From Rhizobium cauense (lineage in GTDB: Bacteria > Pseudomonadota > Alphaproteobacteria > Rhizobiales > Rhizobiaceae), in contig NZ_JAEUAT010000015.1 in NCBI RefSeq assembly GCF_019511525.1, positions 1 through 64,000 on the forward strand: DNA of 64,000 bases. Direction: 5' to 3'. The position numbers were made by a program, and so were the translations under genes. This document shows positions 31,688-40,494 of this stretch, piece by piece. Numbering within the stretch: the stretch's first letter is position 1; the number at the start of each line of letters is the position of its first letter. The notes below the pieces were generated by a model, which did no database searches, was not told the origin of the DNA, and worked only from the letters and a program-made list of their open reading frames with translations.

Positions 31688-33369
31688 GGGACGACCCCTC
31701 TCGGCAAGCGTTTTGCCATCAATTCCAGAAGCAGCATCATCAGAACGACCATGAGGACCACGAGCACCGACAGTGCCGACGCCAGATCGGAGCTGCCGCT
31801 GTCGTCGAGATTGTAGATTGCCACACCAAGCGTCTGGGTTCCCGCAGACCATAGGAGCGCGGAGATTGTGAGCTCATTGCAGGCGATCAGAAAAACCAGA
31901 ATGACCGATGCTCCCGCAGCCGGGGCGATCAACGGCACGATTACATCGACGAGCCGCCGAAAGAAGCCCGCCCCCGAGAGCCTTGCGGCCTCCTCGAGCG
32001 CCGGGTCGAGCTGGTGAAACGCACTGACGACAGGCTTCAGGCTCACGGCGAAGAAACTGGAAAGATAGGCGATCAAGATGATCCAGATCGTCCCGTAGAG
32101 GGTCACATGCAGGAAAGGTATCGGCGCGGCAAACACGAGAATGAAGCACACGGCCATGACTATGCCTGGCAACGAATAAGGAATCTCGATCAGGCTTGAA
32201 ACAATGCGGCTCGAAAGGTCTTTGCGGCGCGTGAGCGCGTAGGCCGCAAGCACAGTCACGACAAGGAGACACAGTGCCGTCCCGGCAGCAAGAGAAAGGG
32301 AATTGACGAAGGCCGATCGTGTGACTGCTTGGCGGAAGAGGATCTCATAAAAGGCGTTTACCGACATCGTCTTGAAGGTGAGCGGCACCCCGTACGCCGG
32401 GACGAGCGCACCCGCGAGGAGAGCAAAGAACGGTGCCGCCAACATGAAGAAAAGGCAGAGCCAGAGCAGCGGCTGCACAAGAAATTTCCAGCCTCCCAAC
32501 TCGAATGCGGCGGTCGCGCCCGAGAGCCCAAGCACGCGGTAATCACGTCCACGCAAGGCGCGGTCCTGAATGGCAAGTCCGGCAACGGAAATGAGAGCGA
32601 TGATCGCGGAAAGCACTGCCACGTCGCCAAAAGTCCGGCTCGTAAAGGCAGGGAACTTGGTGAAGATCAGCGTCGGAAGTGTGTAGATCGACGCGGGTAT
32701 GCCGAGAATGGCAGGAATGCCGAAGTTGCCCGTGCACGAGACGAAGGAGATCGCGGCGCCGGCAATGATCCCAGGCAACGAAAGCGGCAGGATGATATCG
32801 CGGAAAACCCGAAAACTGCCCGACCCTGCCAGACGCGCCGCCTCCACACCATCACGGGGCAGCGCCATCAGGCCGGCGCGAAGTGCGAGATAGACGAGCG
32901 GCGCATGCTGCACGCCATAAAGCAGCGAAATGCCGCCCACGGAGTAAAGTGGCTGAGGCGATCCGAGCGGAGGGGCGACGTGTAATGCCTTAAGCAGCGG
33001 GCTCGAGGGCCCGGACATCTGTACCCAGGCAAGCGCCGTCACCTGCGGCGGAATCATCATCGGCAACACGAACAGGAAACTCAGCACGCCTTTGCCACGG
33101 ATGTCCGTCAGCGTCAGCAGGAACGCGAAGGTGCAGCCGATGGCGAGAGAAATCAGCGTGCCAAGCACGGCCGTGACCAGCGTATAGTAGGTCGCTGACC
33201 AGAGCGCGGGATCCGACAATACCGAACCGACGCCGCCGTCTGCGAGCGCACCTACCCCCGTGACCGCAAGCCGCGCCAGCGGCAGCGCGCTCAGGATCAG
33301 AACAAGGATGGCGACAAAAGGAAACAGCCAGGCGGGCTGGCTGTTTCCGGGACGAACATATCCGTGCAT
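31675..33369 (-). CDS. ABC transporter permease, two fused permease domains (FbpB/ThiP-like)
   Basis: The product has 564 residues. Two copies of the permease domain are fused, each with about six membrane segments. Conserved loops: VEAARLAGSGSFRVFRDIILPLSLPG in the first half and LEEAARLSGAGFFRRLVDVIVPL in the second. FbpB, ThiP and PhnU/V-type importers have this layout. It lies 9 bases after the binding-protein gene on the same strand. Confidence 0.9.
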   Translation of the reverse strand: MHGYVRPGNSQPAWLFPFVAILVLILSALPLARLAVTGVGALADGGVGSVLSDPALWSATYYTLVTAVLGTLISLAIGCTFAFLLTLTDIRGKGVLSFLFVLPMMIPPQVTALAWVQMSGPSSPLLKALHVAPPLGSPQPLYSVGGISLLYGVQHAPLVYLALRAGLMALPRDGVEAARLAGSGSFRVFRDIILPLSLPGIIAGAAISFVSCTGNFGIPAILGIPASIYTLPTLIFTKFPAFTSRTFGDVAVLSAIIALISVAGLAIQDRALRGRDYRVLGLSGATAAFELGGWKFLVQPLLWLCLFFMLAAPFFALLAGALVPAYGVPLTFKTMSVNAFYEILFRQAVTRSAFVNSLSLAAGTALCLLVVTVLAAYALTRRKDLSSRIVSSLIEIPYSLPGIVMAVCFILVFAAPIPFLHVTLYGTIWIILIAYLSSFFAVSLKPVVSAFHQLDPALEEAARLSGAGFFRRLVDVIVPLIAPAAGASVILVFLIACNELTISALLWSAGTQTLGVAIYNLDDSGSSDLASALSVLVVLMVVLMMLLLELMAKRLPRGVVPWRN

Positions 33370-33378
33370 CAGCGACGA

Positions 33379-34356
33379 TCAGTTCGAACCGTAGATACCG
33401 GAGAAGGTCTTCAGGTCCTGATCGGTGTTCTTCAGCGCCTCTGCGGCATCGATCGGCAGCAGCGTGATGCTCTCACGAGCCGGAAAACCTTCGGGCAGCT
33501 TCATACCGTTGCGAGCCGGGATATAGCCGAGATTGAGGAAACCTTCCTGCCCCTTTTCAGAGAGGACGTAGTCGACGAACTTCTTCGCTGCGTCGACATT
33601 CTTCGAGCTCGCGAGAATGCCAACCGGCTCGGTCACGGCGGAGACGCCTTCCGTCGGGAATACGAACTCAACCGGCGCGCCCTTGGCCTTTTCGCGGATC
33701 GGCATGTAGTCGACGACCATGCCGAAGGCCTTTTCGCCTGATGCGACCGACTTGAGGACCGCACCGTTGCCGCCGGCAGCCGTTGCACCATTGGCGGCGA
33801 GGTCCTTGTAGAAGTCCCATCCCAGGCCATCGACGCCAGCCAGTGTCTGCGCGTGAATAAGGGCGGCACCTGACGTCAGAGGGCTAGGCATAGTCACGAG
33901 GCCCTTGGCTTCGGCCTTCGTCAGGTCCTTCCAGCTCGTCGGCTTGAACGAGGCGGACGTGTTGTAGACGATGCCGGTGGTGATCAGCTTTGTGGAGTAA
34001 TAGTAGCCGTCGGCGTCGTAGAGCGACGCGTCGTAGCTTGCGGCTTCCGATGACTTGTAGGCCAGCAGCTTGCCAGCCTCCTTAAGGCGCTCAAGCGTGA
34101 CCGTGTCCGCGATCAGGAGGACGTCGGCAACGGGATTGCCGGCTTCGATTTCAGCCTGCAGCTTCGCCATGATCTTCGGCGTGCCGTCGCGTACCCAGTC
34201 CACCTTGACGTCGGGATTGGCGGCCATGAAGCCGTCGACGGTCGCCTGCGCATCTTCATTCGGCTGACTGGTGTAGAGGACCAGATTGGCGGCATTGGCC
34301 GGAACTGCAAGCAAGCTCACTGCGAGCAGCGCGGCGGCGGAAACGATGGCTTTCAT
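33379..34356 (-). CDS. ABC transporter substrate-binding protein (Fe3+/2-aminoethylphosphonate type)
   Basis: The product has 325 residues: signal peptide MKAIVSAAALLAVSLLAVPANA, then ANLVLYTSQPNEDAQATVDGF and TSGAALIHAQTLAG, FGMVVDYMPIREKAKGAP and NLGYIPARNGM. This is the SBP family 1/6 class of Fbp/AfuA, PhnS and thiamine-binding proteins. The double Tyr that binds iron in FbpA could not be located with confidence, so phosphonate or an organic anion is equally possible. It is the first gene of a three-gene operon. Confidence 0.82.
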   Translation of the reverse strand: MKAIVSAAALLAVSLLAVPANAANLVLYTSQPNEDAQATVDGFMAANPDVKVDWVRDGTPKIMAKLQAEIEAGNPVADVLLIADTVTLERLKEAGKLLAYKSSEAASYDASLYDADGYYYSTKLITTGIVYNTSASFKPTSWKDLTKAEAKGLVTMPSPLTSGAALIHAQTLAGVDGLGWDFYKDLAANGATAAGGNGAVLKSVASGEKAFGMVVDYMPIREKAKGAPVEFVFPTEGVSAVTEPVGILASSKNVDAAKKFVDYVLSEKGQEGFLNLGYIPARNGMKLPEGFPARESITLLPIDAAEALKNTDQDLKTFSGIYGSN

Positions 34357-34518
34357 GGTGGATCCTCGATGATCGGAGAGCCGTTCCTAACCACCGCGGT
34401 TAACATGATTGTGACAGTCGGCTTCCAGACGCTGACACCCAATCATGCTCTTGACCCGCCTCCCTCTCCCCTATCTTCTACCGCACGTTTTTGACTCATG
34501 CATTTAAGGAGGAAGCAT

Positions 34519-35577
34519 ATGGAATACCGGCTTCTCGGCCGCTCTGGCCTCAAGATTTCGACAGTGACAATGGGGACGATGACGTTCGGTGGCCAAGGCT
34601 GGGCGAAGATGGTCGGCGATCTTGGGGTCGCCGAAGCGCGGCGGCTCGTCGACATCTGCCTCGACGCCGGCGTCAACCTCATCGATACGGCCGACGTTTA
34701 TTCACAAGGCGTCTGCGAGGAAATCCTGGGCGAAATCATTGGCGGGCCGCGCAAGAATGGCGTGCTGATAGCGACCAAGGCGCGCTTCCCGATGGGAGAT
34801 GGCCCGAACGACGTTGGCTCCTCTCGCTACCATCTCATCAGCGCTTGCGAAGCCAGCCTTCGGCGCATGAAGACCGATGTCATCGACCTCTACCAACTGC
34901 ACGAATGGGATGGTCAGACGCCGCTCGAAGAAACATTGGAAGCGCTCGATACACTCGTCCGCCAGGGCAAGGTCCGCTATATCGGTTGCTCGAATTTCTC
35001 GGGCTGGCACATCATGAAGGCGCTCGGCGTCAGCGAGCGGGAAAAACGCGAACGTTTTGTAAGCCAGCAGATCCACTACACGCTCGAAGCGCGCGATGCC
35101 GAATACGAACTGCTGCCGATCAGCGTCGACCAAGGGCTTGGGGTACTCGTCTGGAGCCCGCTCGCCGCCGGTCTGCTCTCGGGCAAGCATCGTCGCAATC
35201 AGGCCGCACCTGAGGGCTCGCGCCAGTTCGCAGGCTGGACCGAGCCGCCGATCCGCGACGAAAACCGCCTCTGGAATATCGTGGAAACGCTGGTGGCGAT
35301 TGCCAATGAGCGCGGCGTGTCGGCAGCACAGGTGGCACTCGCCTGGCTGATCGGCCGCAAGGCTGTTACGTCAGTCATCATCGGTGGCCGTACCGAAGCC
35401 CAGTTCAAGGACAATCTGGCCGCCGCCGACCTGAAGCTGACGGACGACGAGCGCAAGCGCCTCGATGCGGTAAGTCTGCCGCCCATTCTCTATCCGTATT
35501 GGCACCAGCTCAACACCGCAAGCGACCGGCTAAGTGAGGCCGACCTGGAATTGCTCGGCCCACACGTGAATCGGTAG
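34519..35577 (+). CDS. Aldo/keto reductase (AKR, YhdN/YajO-like)
   Basis: The product has 352 residues: MEYRLLGRSGLKISTVTMGTM, with GGAGGAAGCAT before the ATG. The TIM-barrel active site is visible as NLIDTADVYSQG (Asp/Tyr), ATKARF (Lys) and LYQLHEWDG (His). The C-terminal SVIIGGRTEAQFKDNLAA binds NADP. There is no operon partner. The physiological substrate is unknown. Confidence 0.88.
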   Translation: MEYRLLGRSGLKISTVTMGTMTFGGQGWAKMVGDLGVAEARRLVDICLDAGVNLIDTADVYSQGVCEEILGEIIGGPRKNGVLIATKARFPMGDGPNDVGSSRYHLISACEASLRRMKTDVIDLYQLHEWDGQTPLEETLEALDTLVRQGKVRYIGCSNFSGWHIMKALGVSEREKRERFVSQQIHYTLEARDAEYELLPISVDQGLGVLVWSPLAAGLLSGKHRRNQAAPEGSRQFAGWTEPPIRDENRLWNIVETLVAIANERGVSAAQVALAWLIGRKAVTSVIIGGRTEAQFKDNLAAADLKLTDDERKRLDAVSLPPILYPYWHQLNTASDRLSEADLELLGPHVNR

Positions 35578-35591
35578 TCGGTTGCGAAAAT

Positions 35592-35615
35592 ATCGGCGGC
35601 AGGTCAGCCGCCGAT
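35592..35615 (-). terminator. Terminator overlapping the aminotransferase stop codon
   Basis: ATCGGCGGC (35592-35600) and GCCGCCGAT (35607-35615) form a perfect 9-bp stem with a 6-base loop containing the aminotransferase stop. On the minus strand it is followed by ATTTTCG. Confidence 0.6.
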
Positions 35616-36824
35616 CTCACTCTCTATCAGCGCACCGAGTCGGCTGATGCCTTCTTCGATCATCTGATCGTTCGCGCAGGAGAAGCTGACACGGAAGGTG
35701 TTCGCTCCCGAACCGTCAGCGAAGAATGCCTTGCCGGGGACAAATGCGACCTTGGCCGTCTCCAGCGACTTGGCAAGCAGTTGCGCGCCGTCCATACCCT
35801 CGGGCAGCGTCACCCAGATGAACATGCCACCTTCCGGCTTGGTCCAGCTCGTTCCAGCCGGCATATACTTCTCCAGAGCCGCCAGCATGACATTGCGGCG
35901 ATGGCTGTAGACAGACTTGATCTTGGCGACCTGCGCATCGAAACCGCGCTCTGCGACGTGCGCGATCGCCATCTGGTTGATCGTCGACGAGTGCAGGTCG
36001 GCCGCCTGTTTCATCAGCACGAGCTTGCGGATAACAGGAGCACTGGCAACGATGAAGCCGACACGAAGGCCCGGCGCCAGCGTCTTCGAGAAGCTGCCGC
36101 AGTAGATGGTGCGGGTGTCGTTGATGTTACCCTTCTTTGCGATTTCGGTCGCCAGGATCGGCGCGATCGGCATCCCGTCGTAGCGTAGCGACTGATAAGC
36201 CGCGTCTTCGATAACGGCGATATCGAGCTCCTCGGCTAGCGCGAGGACCTTCTCGCGGCCAGCCTGATCGACTGTTTCACCCGTCGGGTTGGCAAAGTCG
36301 GCTGAGAGATAGGCGAACTTCACCTTGCCGCCTGCGGCGGACGCCTGCGCCCGATAGGAATCGGGCGTGCGGTTGCCGTTCGGCGTCAGCTGGTCATAGG
36401 TCGGCTCGTAGGCATTGAAGGCCTGCAGCGCGCCGAGATAGGTCGGCCAAGTGACGAGTGCGGTATCGTCAGGCGACAAGAACAGCTTGCCGAGATAATC
36501 CAGGCCTTGCTGTGAGCCGGAAACAATGAAGACGTTCTCAAGCTCGCACGGAATCTTGAGCGCGGCCATCTGCTTGACCAGCCATTCGCGAAGCGGCTTA
36601 TAGCCTTCGCTGACCGAATACTGGAGCGCCGAATTTACTGCCGAGCTATTGAAGATATCGGCATAGGCCGCCTTGAACTCCTGATCGGGGAAAAGCGCCG
36701 GATCCGGAATGCCACCTGCAAAGGAGATAATGTCGGGGCGGTCAAGAAGCTTCAGGAGCTCGCGGATCTCAGATGCGCGCATCCGGGAAGAACGCGTCGC
36801 GAATATTCCTTCCCAATTCAACAT
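35604..36824 (-). CDS. PLP-dependent class I aminotransferase (2-aminoadipate/MocR-domain type)
   Basis: The product has 406 residues. SFAGGIPDPALFPDQEF, ALQYSVSEGYKPLREWL, FIVSGSQQGLDYLGK, PTYLGALQAF and GSFSKTLAPGLRVGFI (PLP Lys) are typical of the LysN/2-aminoadipate family. The start at 36824 has GAGGAA 6 bases upstream; the ATG at 36830 sits on that ribosome site. The substrate is unknown. Its promoter carries an operator nearly identical to that of the LysE exporter gene about 22 kb away, suggesting amino-acid-responsive control. Confidence 0.9.
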   Translation of the reverse strand: MLNWEGIFATRSSRMRASEIRELLKLLDRPDIISFAGGIPDPALFPDQEFKAAYADIFNSSAVNSALQYSVSEGYKPLREWLVKQMAALKIPCELENVFIVSGSQQGLDYLGKLFLSPDDTALVTWPTYLGALQAFNAYEPTYDQLTPNGNRTPDSYRAQASAAGGKVKFAYLSADFANPTGETVDQAGREKVLALAEELDIAVIEDAAYQSLRYDGMPIAPILATEIAKKGNINDTRTIYCGSFSKTLAPGLRVGFIVASAPVIRKLVLMKQAADLHSSTINQMAIAHVAERGFDAQVAKIKSVYSHRRNVMLAALEKYMPAGTSWTKPEGGMFIWVTLPEGMDGAQLLAKSLETAKVAFVPGKAFFADGSGANTFRVSFSCANDQMIEEGISRLGALIESEIGG

Positions 36825-36879
36825 GGGCATTTCCTCGTAATTTTTTGTCTTTAGGAGACAGAACCACGCAACAAATGAT

Positions 36880-36921
36880 AAGTCAACATTGCTGACCTAT
36901 TTGTCTATCACGATGACAAAT
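36880..36921 (-). promoter_or_regulatory. Operator region of the aminotransferase gene, two inverted repeats
   Basis: GTCAACATTGCTGACCTA (36882-36899) differs in two bases from the site before the LysE gene. Adjacent to it, ATTTGTC (36899-36905) and GACAAAT (36915-36921) form a second inverted repeat with a 9-base spacer. Both lie 56-97 bases upstream of the start codon. Confidence 0.55.
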
Positions 36922-37022
36922 CTGTGGCCCCTTAAAGCTAAAAAAATCAGAGGTGCGACCGGAAAATGATACGGAAAGGCCCTGCCTCCCGAGGGAAACA
37001 GGGCCGTTGGCGCTGTGATAGA

Positions 37023-37493
37023 TTATTGACGGAAAAGCGATGCGATCTGCTCTTGGGTCGGCAGCTGGCCCCGCGGTGTCAGCTTGTCGACCACTCCTGG
37101 CAGAACCGTCGAAAGTTGGTTCAGCAACTCCTGTTCGCTGATTCCCGCCTGACGTGCGAGATCGCTTATCGTCTTGGAGCCGAGCGCATCATTAAGGCTA
37201 CCGGGCGCGATTGGCTTGTTCTGCCCGGGCTGGACCCAGGAATCCACCGTGTCGCCCTGCCCGGCTTCCGTCAGCTTGCCGAGAAGGCCACCAAGACCGC
37301 CGAGCCCACCTAGGCCACCGAGAAGCCCGCCGTCGCCGGCCTGGGGACTAGCCTGCGGATTGGCCTGCTGGGCGGTTTGATCGGCCTGGCTGCCTCCGCC
37401 ACCAAGGAGCTTTCCCACCAGCAACGCACCAAGAGCAATCATCATCGGTTTCGATATACTTCCGCCTGGAACGGCGTCATCAAAGATACCCAT
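37023..37493 (-). CDS. YidB family protein (DUF937-like)
   Basis: The product has 156 residues: MGIFDDAVPGG, ISKPMMIALGALLVGKLLGG, a GLGGLGGLGGLLG repeat around residue 60, then DSWVQPGQNKPIAPGSLNDALG and ISEQELLNQLSTVLPGVVDKLTPRG. This is the YidB pattern. The function is unknown; the family is widespread in proteobacteria. It is divergent from the GlsB-like gene. Confidence 0.85.
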   Translation of the reverse strand: MGIFDDAVPGGSISKPMMIALGALLVGKLLGGGGSQADQTAQQANPQASPQAGDGGLLGGLGGLGGLGGLLGKLTEAGQGDTVDSWVQPGQNKPIAPGSLNDALGSKTISDLARQAGISEQELLNQLSTVLPGVVDKLTPRGQLPTQEQIASLFRQ

Positions 37494-37645
37494 GCCATCC
37501 TCCTTTTCGGTTTCTTCATTTCACAGAAAAACAACTGTAGAATGAAAGCATAAGGTTCCTGCGAACCTTGAATTCCCCGACGAGCTATTTAGCTTGAACG
37601 GGAAGATGGCCTGAATATTCAACCAATCAAGGAGGGGAAACGCAG

Positions 37646-37903
37646 ATGTCAGTAATCGCTTGGATTATCCTTGGACTGATTGCAGGATTTATCGGCAGCA
37701 AGATCGTCAACAAGTCGGGCGCGGGGATGCTCATGGACATCGTCCTCGGTATCGTCGGCGCAATCGTCGGCGGTGTGATCTTCAGCTTCTTCGGTGCATC
37801 TGGCGTGACCGGCCTTAATATCTACAGCCTCGTCGTGGCCGTCATTGGTGCCGTCGTGGTGCTGTGGCTCTACCACGCCGTAAGCGGGCGCCGCTCCATC
37901 TAG
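37646..37903 (+). CDS. GlsB/YeaQ/YmgE family small membrane stress protein
   Basis: The product has 85 residues and three membrane segments: VIAWIILGLIAGFIGSKIV, GMLMDIVLGIVGAIVGGVIFSFFG and IYSLVVAVIGAVVVLWLYHAV. The KSGAGMLMDIVLGIVGA motif defines the transglycosylase-associated/YeaQ family. AAGGAGGGG precedes the ATG. A hairpin (37931-37955) follows the stop and probably ends the transcript. Confidence 0.88.
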   Translation: MSVIAWIILGLIAGFIGSKIVNKSGAGMLMDIVLGIVGAIVGGVIFSFFGASGVTGLNIYSLVVAVIGAVVVLWLYHAVSGRRSI

Positions 37904-37930
37904 CTTGTTATTGACGTCGACGGAATAAGC

Positions 37931-37955
37931 GTCGCCTCAAAGGCGGCGACTTTGT
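37931..37955 (+). terminator. Hairpin after the GlsB-like gene
   Basis: GTCGCC and GGCGAC arms are followed by TTT. It is short, but placed 28 bases after the gene stop and before the next gene. Confidence 0.4.
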
Positions 37956-37993
37956 GCGTGTAACTCCGGCCTTGGCTCATTGGGCAAGCGATC

Positions 37994-38581
37994 ATGGCAG
38001 ACGAGAGTACATCTGCATTCTATGACGACAACGCGGCCACCTATGCTTCGCGGCAACGCACCTTGCCCGTTCGACGGCTGGACGCCTTCTTGTCGCTGCT
38101 GCCTCCGGGCGCGGCCATCCTCGACTTGGGTTGCGGCGGAGGCCAGGACAGTGCCTACATGCTGTCAAAGGGTTTCGACGTGACGCCGACCGACGGATCG
38201 CCAGCAATCGCGAAACAGGCGGCATCCCTACTCAAGCGTCCTGTTGCAGTGTTGCGCTTCGAGGATCTCGACGAAGACGAAGCCTTCGATGGCGTCTGGG
38301 CCGAGGCCAGCCTGTTGCACGTTCCCCGGGCCAGCCTTCCTGATGTCCTGGAGCGCGTTCGTGGCGCACTGCGACCGGGCGGCACATTTCATGCTACGTT
38401 CAAGGCGGGCGAAGCCGAAGGGCACGACAGCCTCGGTCGTTATTACAACTACCCGTCGGCGGAACTGCTGTCGGAAATGCTGAGCAATGGCGGCTGGCAC
38501 AACATCGTCATCAGCGAAGGCGACGGTACCGGTTACGACGGAAAGCCGACACGCTGGCTTGCCGTGCGAACGCAAAAATAA
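37994..38581 (+). CDS. Class I SAM-dependent methyltransferase
   Basis: The product has 195 residues: SAFYDDNAATYASRQ, the SAM motif I ILDLGCGGGQDSAYML, acidic motif TPTDGSP, and FDGVWAEASLLHVPRASLPDVLERV. It resembles tellurite-resistance TehB/UbiE-like small methyltransferases. The substrate is not known. It stands alone, converging on ilvC. Confidence 0.85.
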   Translation: MADESTSAFYDDNAATYASRQRTLPVRRLDAFLSLLPPGAAILDLGCGGGQDSAYMLSKGFDVTPTDGSPAIAKQAASLLKRPVAVLRFEDLDEDEAFDGVWAEASLLHVPRASLPDVLERVRGALRPGGTFHATFKAGEAEGHDSLGRYYNYPSAELLSEMLSNGGWHNIVISEGDGTGYDGKPTRWLAVRTQK

Positions 38582-38582
38582 A

Positions 38583-38604
38583 GGCCGGAGCTTTCGCCCC
38601 GGCC
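38583..38604 (-). terminator. Intrinsic terminator of ilvC
   Basis: On the minus strand GGCCGGGGC-GAAA-GCTCCGGCC forms a 9-bp stem with one G-U pair and a GAAA tetraloop, followed by TTTATTTTT. It starts 27 bases after the ilvC stop. Confidence 0.75.
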
Positions 38605-38630
38605 CCGCTGAAACAGCAGTCTGAAACCGC

Positions 38631-39650
38631 TTAGTTGACGGACTTGTCGACCAGCTTGTTCTTGCCGATCCAAGGCATCATGCCGCGAAGCTTCGCGCCG
38701 ACTTCTTCGATCTGGTGGCTGTCGTTCATGCGACGGATGCCCTTGAAGCGCGAACCGCCAGCCTTGTATTCCTGCATCCAGTCGGACGTGAACTTGCCGG
38801 TCTGGATGTCGTGCAGGACGCGCTTCATTTCAGCCTTGGTTTCAGCCGTGATGATGCGCGGGCCGGTGACGTATTCGCCCCACTCTGCCGTGTTCGAGAT
38901 CGAGTAGTTCATGTTGGCGATACCGCCTTCATAGATCAGGTCGACGATCAGCTTCACTTCGTGCAGGCACTCGAAGTAGGCCATCTCGGGCGCGTAGCCT
39001 GCTTCAACCAGCGTTTCAAAGCCGGCGCGGATCAGCTCGACGAGACCGCCGCAGAGAACGACCTGTTCGCCGAAGAGGTCGGTTTCGCACTCTTCGCGGA
39101 AGTTGGTTTCGATGATGCCCGAACGGCCGCCGCCAACGCCGCAAGCGTAAGAGAGAGCGAGTTCAAGAGCGTTGCCCGAAGCGTTCTGATGAACGGCAAC
39201 GAGGCAGGGAACGCCGCCGCCCTTCTGGTATTCGCCGCGAACCGTGTGGCCCGGGCCCTTCGGCGCGATCATGACGACGTCGAGCGAAGCCTTCGGCTCG
39301 ATGAGGCCGAAGTGAACGTTGAGGCCGTGTGCGAAAGCGATAGCAACGCCGTCACGGATGTTGCCGGCGATTTCGCTCTTGTAGATGTCGGCCTGCAGCT
39401 CGTCAGGCGTTGCCATCATGATCAGATCGCCCCACTTGGCGGCGTCGGCAACGGTCATGACCTTGAAGCCGTCGGCTTCTGCCTTCTTGATGGTTGCCGA
39501 GCCGGCCTTGAGGGCGATCGCCACGTTGGCATGGCCGCTGTCCTTCAGGTTCAGGGCGTGTGCGCGACCCTGGGAACCGTAGCCGACGATGACGACGTTC
39601 TTCGACTTGATGAGGTTGAGATCTGCATCACGATCGTAATAGACGCGCAT
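38631..39650 (-). CDS. ilvC: Ketol-acid reductoisomerase
   Basis: The product has 339 residues, the normal length of class I KARI. It isomerises and reduces acetolactate and acetohydroxybutyrate in valine/isoleucine synthesis. Features: NADPH fold VVIVGYGSQGRAHALNLKDSG, APKGPGHTVRGEYQKGGGVP, and the metal-binding knotted domain with ETDLFGEQVVLCGGLVELI and EMAYFECLHEVKLIVDLIYEGG. ilvIH lie about 23 kb away on the same strand, so the pathway genes are not in one operon. Confidence 0.97.
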   Translation of the reverse strand: MRVYYDRDADLNLIKSKNVVIVGYGSQGRAHALNLKDSGHANVAIALKAGSATIKKAEADGFKVMTVADAAKWGDLIMMATPDELQADIYKSEIAGNIRDGVAIAFAHGLNVHFGLIEPKASLDVVMIAPKGPGHTVRGEYQKGGGVPCLVAVHQNASGNALELALSYACGVGGGRSGIIETNFREECETDLFGEQVVLCGGLVELIRAGFETLVEAGYAPEMAYFECLHEVKLIVDLIYEGGIANMNYSISNTAEWGEYVTGPRIITAETKAEMKRVLHDIQTGKFTSDWMQEYKAGGSRFKGIRRMNDSHQIEEVGAKLRGMMPWIGKNKLVDKSVN

Positions 39651-39695
39651 TTGAATTTCCTTCCCTTTGCTTGTCCTGTGACTTGTAAGAGGCGA

Positions 39696-40346
39696 TCAGC
39701 CGACGAGCGGCATCTCCGCCAAAACCTTTTCCGTGCCATAGAGGCGCAGGAAGGCGGAAACCGCCCTCTCCGCCTGACGCGCGGTATCCTTGAGACCCGG
39801 CTCGCCGAGCAGCATGCGGACATGCAGATCGGAAACGATCAGGCCATAAAGCGTGTGATATGCCTCGTCGGCATCATGGAAGCGCAGCAGACCAGCGCGC
39901 TTGCCTGAATCGATCAGGCCCATGGCACGACGGTCGATCTGGCGGCGACCCCGCTCCAGCAGCAGCTTCCCGAGCTTGGAGCCGTCGCGATGCGACTGGC
40001 CGATGGCAAGGCGGTTGAGTGCCAGCGAGACATCTCCCGCGAGAACCTCAAGCAGATCCTTCGAGAAGATGACGAGATGATCGTGCAGGCTGGTCGACGT
40101 CAGCCGCTCGCCGTTGCGCTCGAATGTGCGCACCTTGCTCGCCTGGTAGGCGATCATGGCAGACAGCAACCCGTCGCGGTCACCGAACCACTTGTAGAGG
40201 CTTTCCTTGGAGCAATTGGCCGCGCGCGCAACGCCTGACGTCGTCAGCGCCTTCTCGCCACCCTCCACGAGCAGCTGCAACGCCTGCTCCAGGACGGCGT
40301 TTTGGCGCGGCGAAAACTCGCTGGGCTCCAAATTATCGACGGACAC
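39696..40346 (-). CDS. TetR family transcriptional regulator
   Basis: The product has 216 residues, starting at GTG 40346 (GGGAG 7 bases before); a longer frame to 40424 adds unrelated residues. The HTH is TSGVARAANCSKESLYKWFGDRDGLLSAMI. The C-terminal ligand domain is TetR_C-like, with no assigned ligand. It is 45 bases upstream of ilvC on the same strand and may be co-transcribed with it. A palindrome lies just upstream of its start, consistent with autoregulation. Confidence 0.85.
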   Translation of the reverse strand: MSVDNLEPSEFSPRQNAVLEQALQLLVEGGEKALTTSGVARAANCSKESLYKWFGDRDGLLSAMIAYQASKVRTFERNGERLTSTSLHDHLVIFSKDLLEVLAGDVSLALNRLAIGQSHRDGSKLGKLLLERGRRQIDRRAMGLIDSGKRAGLLRFHDADEAYHTLYGLIVSDLHVRMLLGEPGLKDTARQAERAVSAFLRLYGTEKVLAEMPLVG

Positions 40347-40363
40347 GGCTTCACTCCCGATAA

Positions 40364-40377
40364 GTACCGTACGGTAC
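40364..40377. promoter_or_regulatory. Operator of the TetR gene
   Basis: GTACCGTACGGTAC is a perfect 14-base palindrome 18 bases upstream of the GTG start, as expected for an autoregulated TetR repressor. Confidence 0.6.
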
Positions 40378-40494
40378 GGTTCGCAGGCTTTATGCTTCAA
40401 ACCCTCGTGCACGTCAAGCAGCACAAAGGGAAAATTTCATGCTGCAGCGCACGGCCTCGAGTACTCCGAGTTCAACCAACTCAAGCCAGCAGGC

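Noticed and set aside
37174..37380. Repetitive Pro/Arg-rich plus-strand frame
   Set aside because: It is the antisense of the Gly-Leu repeat in the YidB-like gene.
38715..39908. Plus-strand frame of 397 codons opposite ilvC
   Set aside because: ilvC is certain on the minus strand; the opposite frame has no motif.
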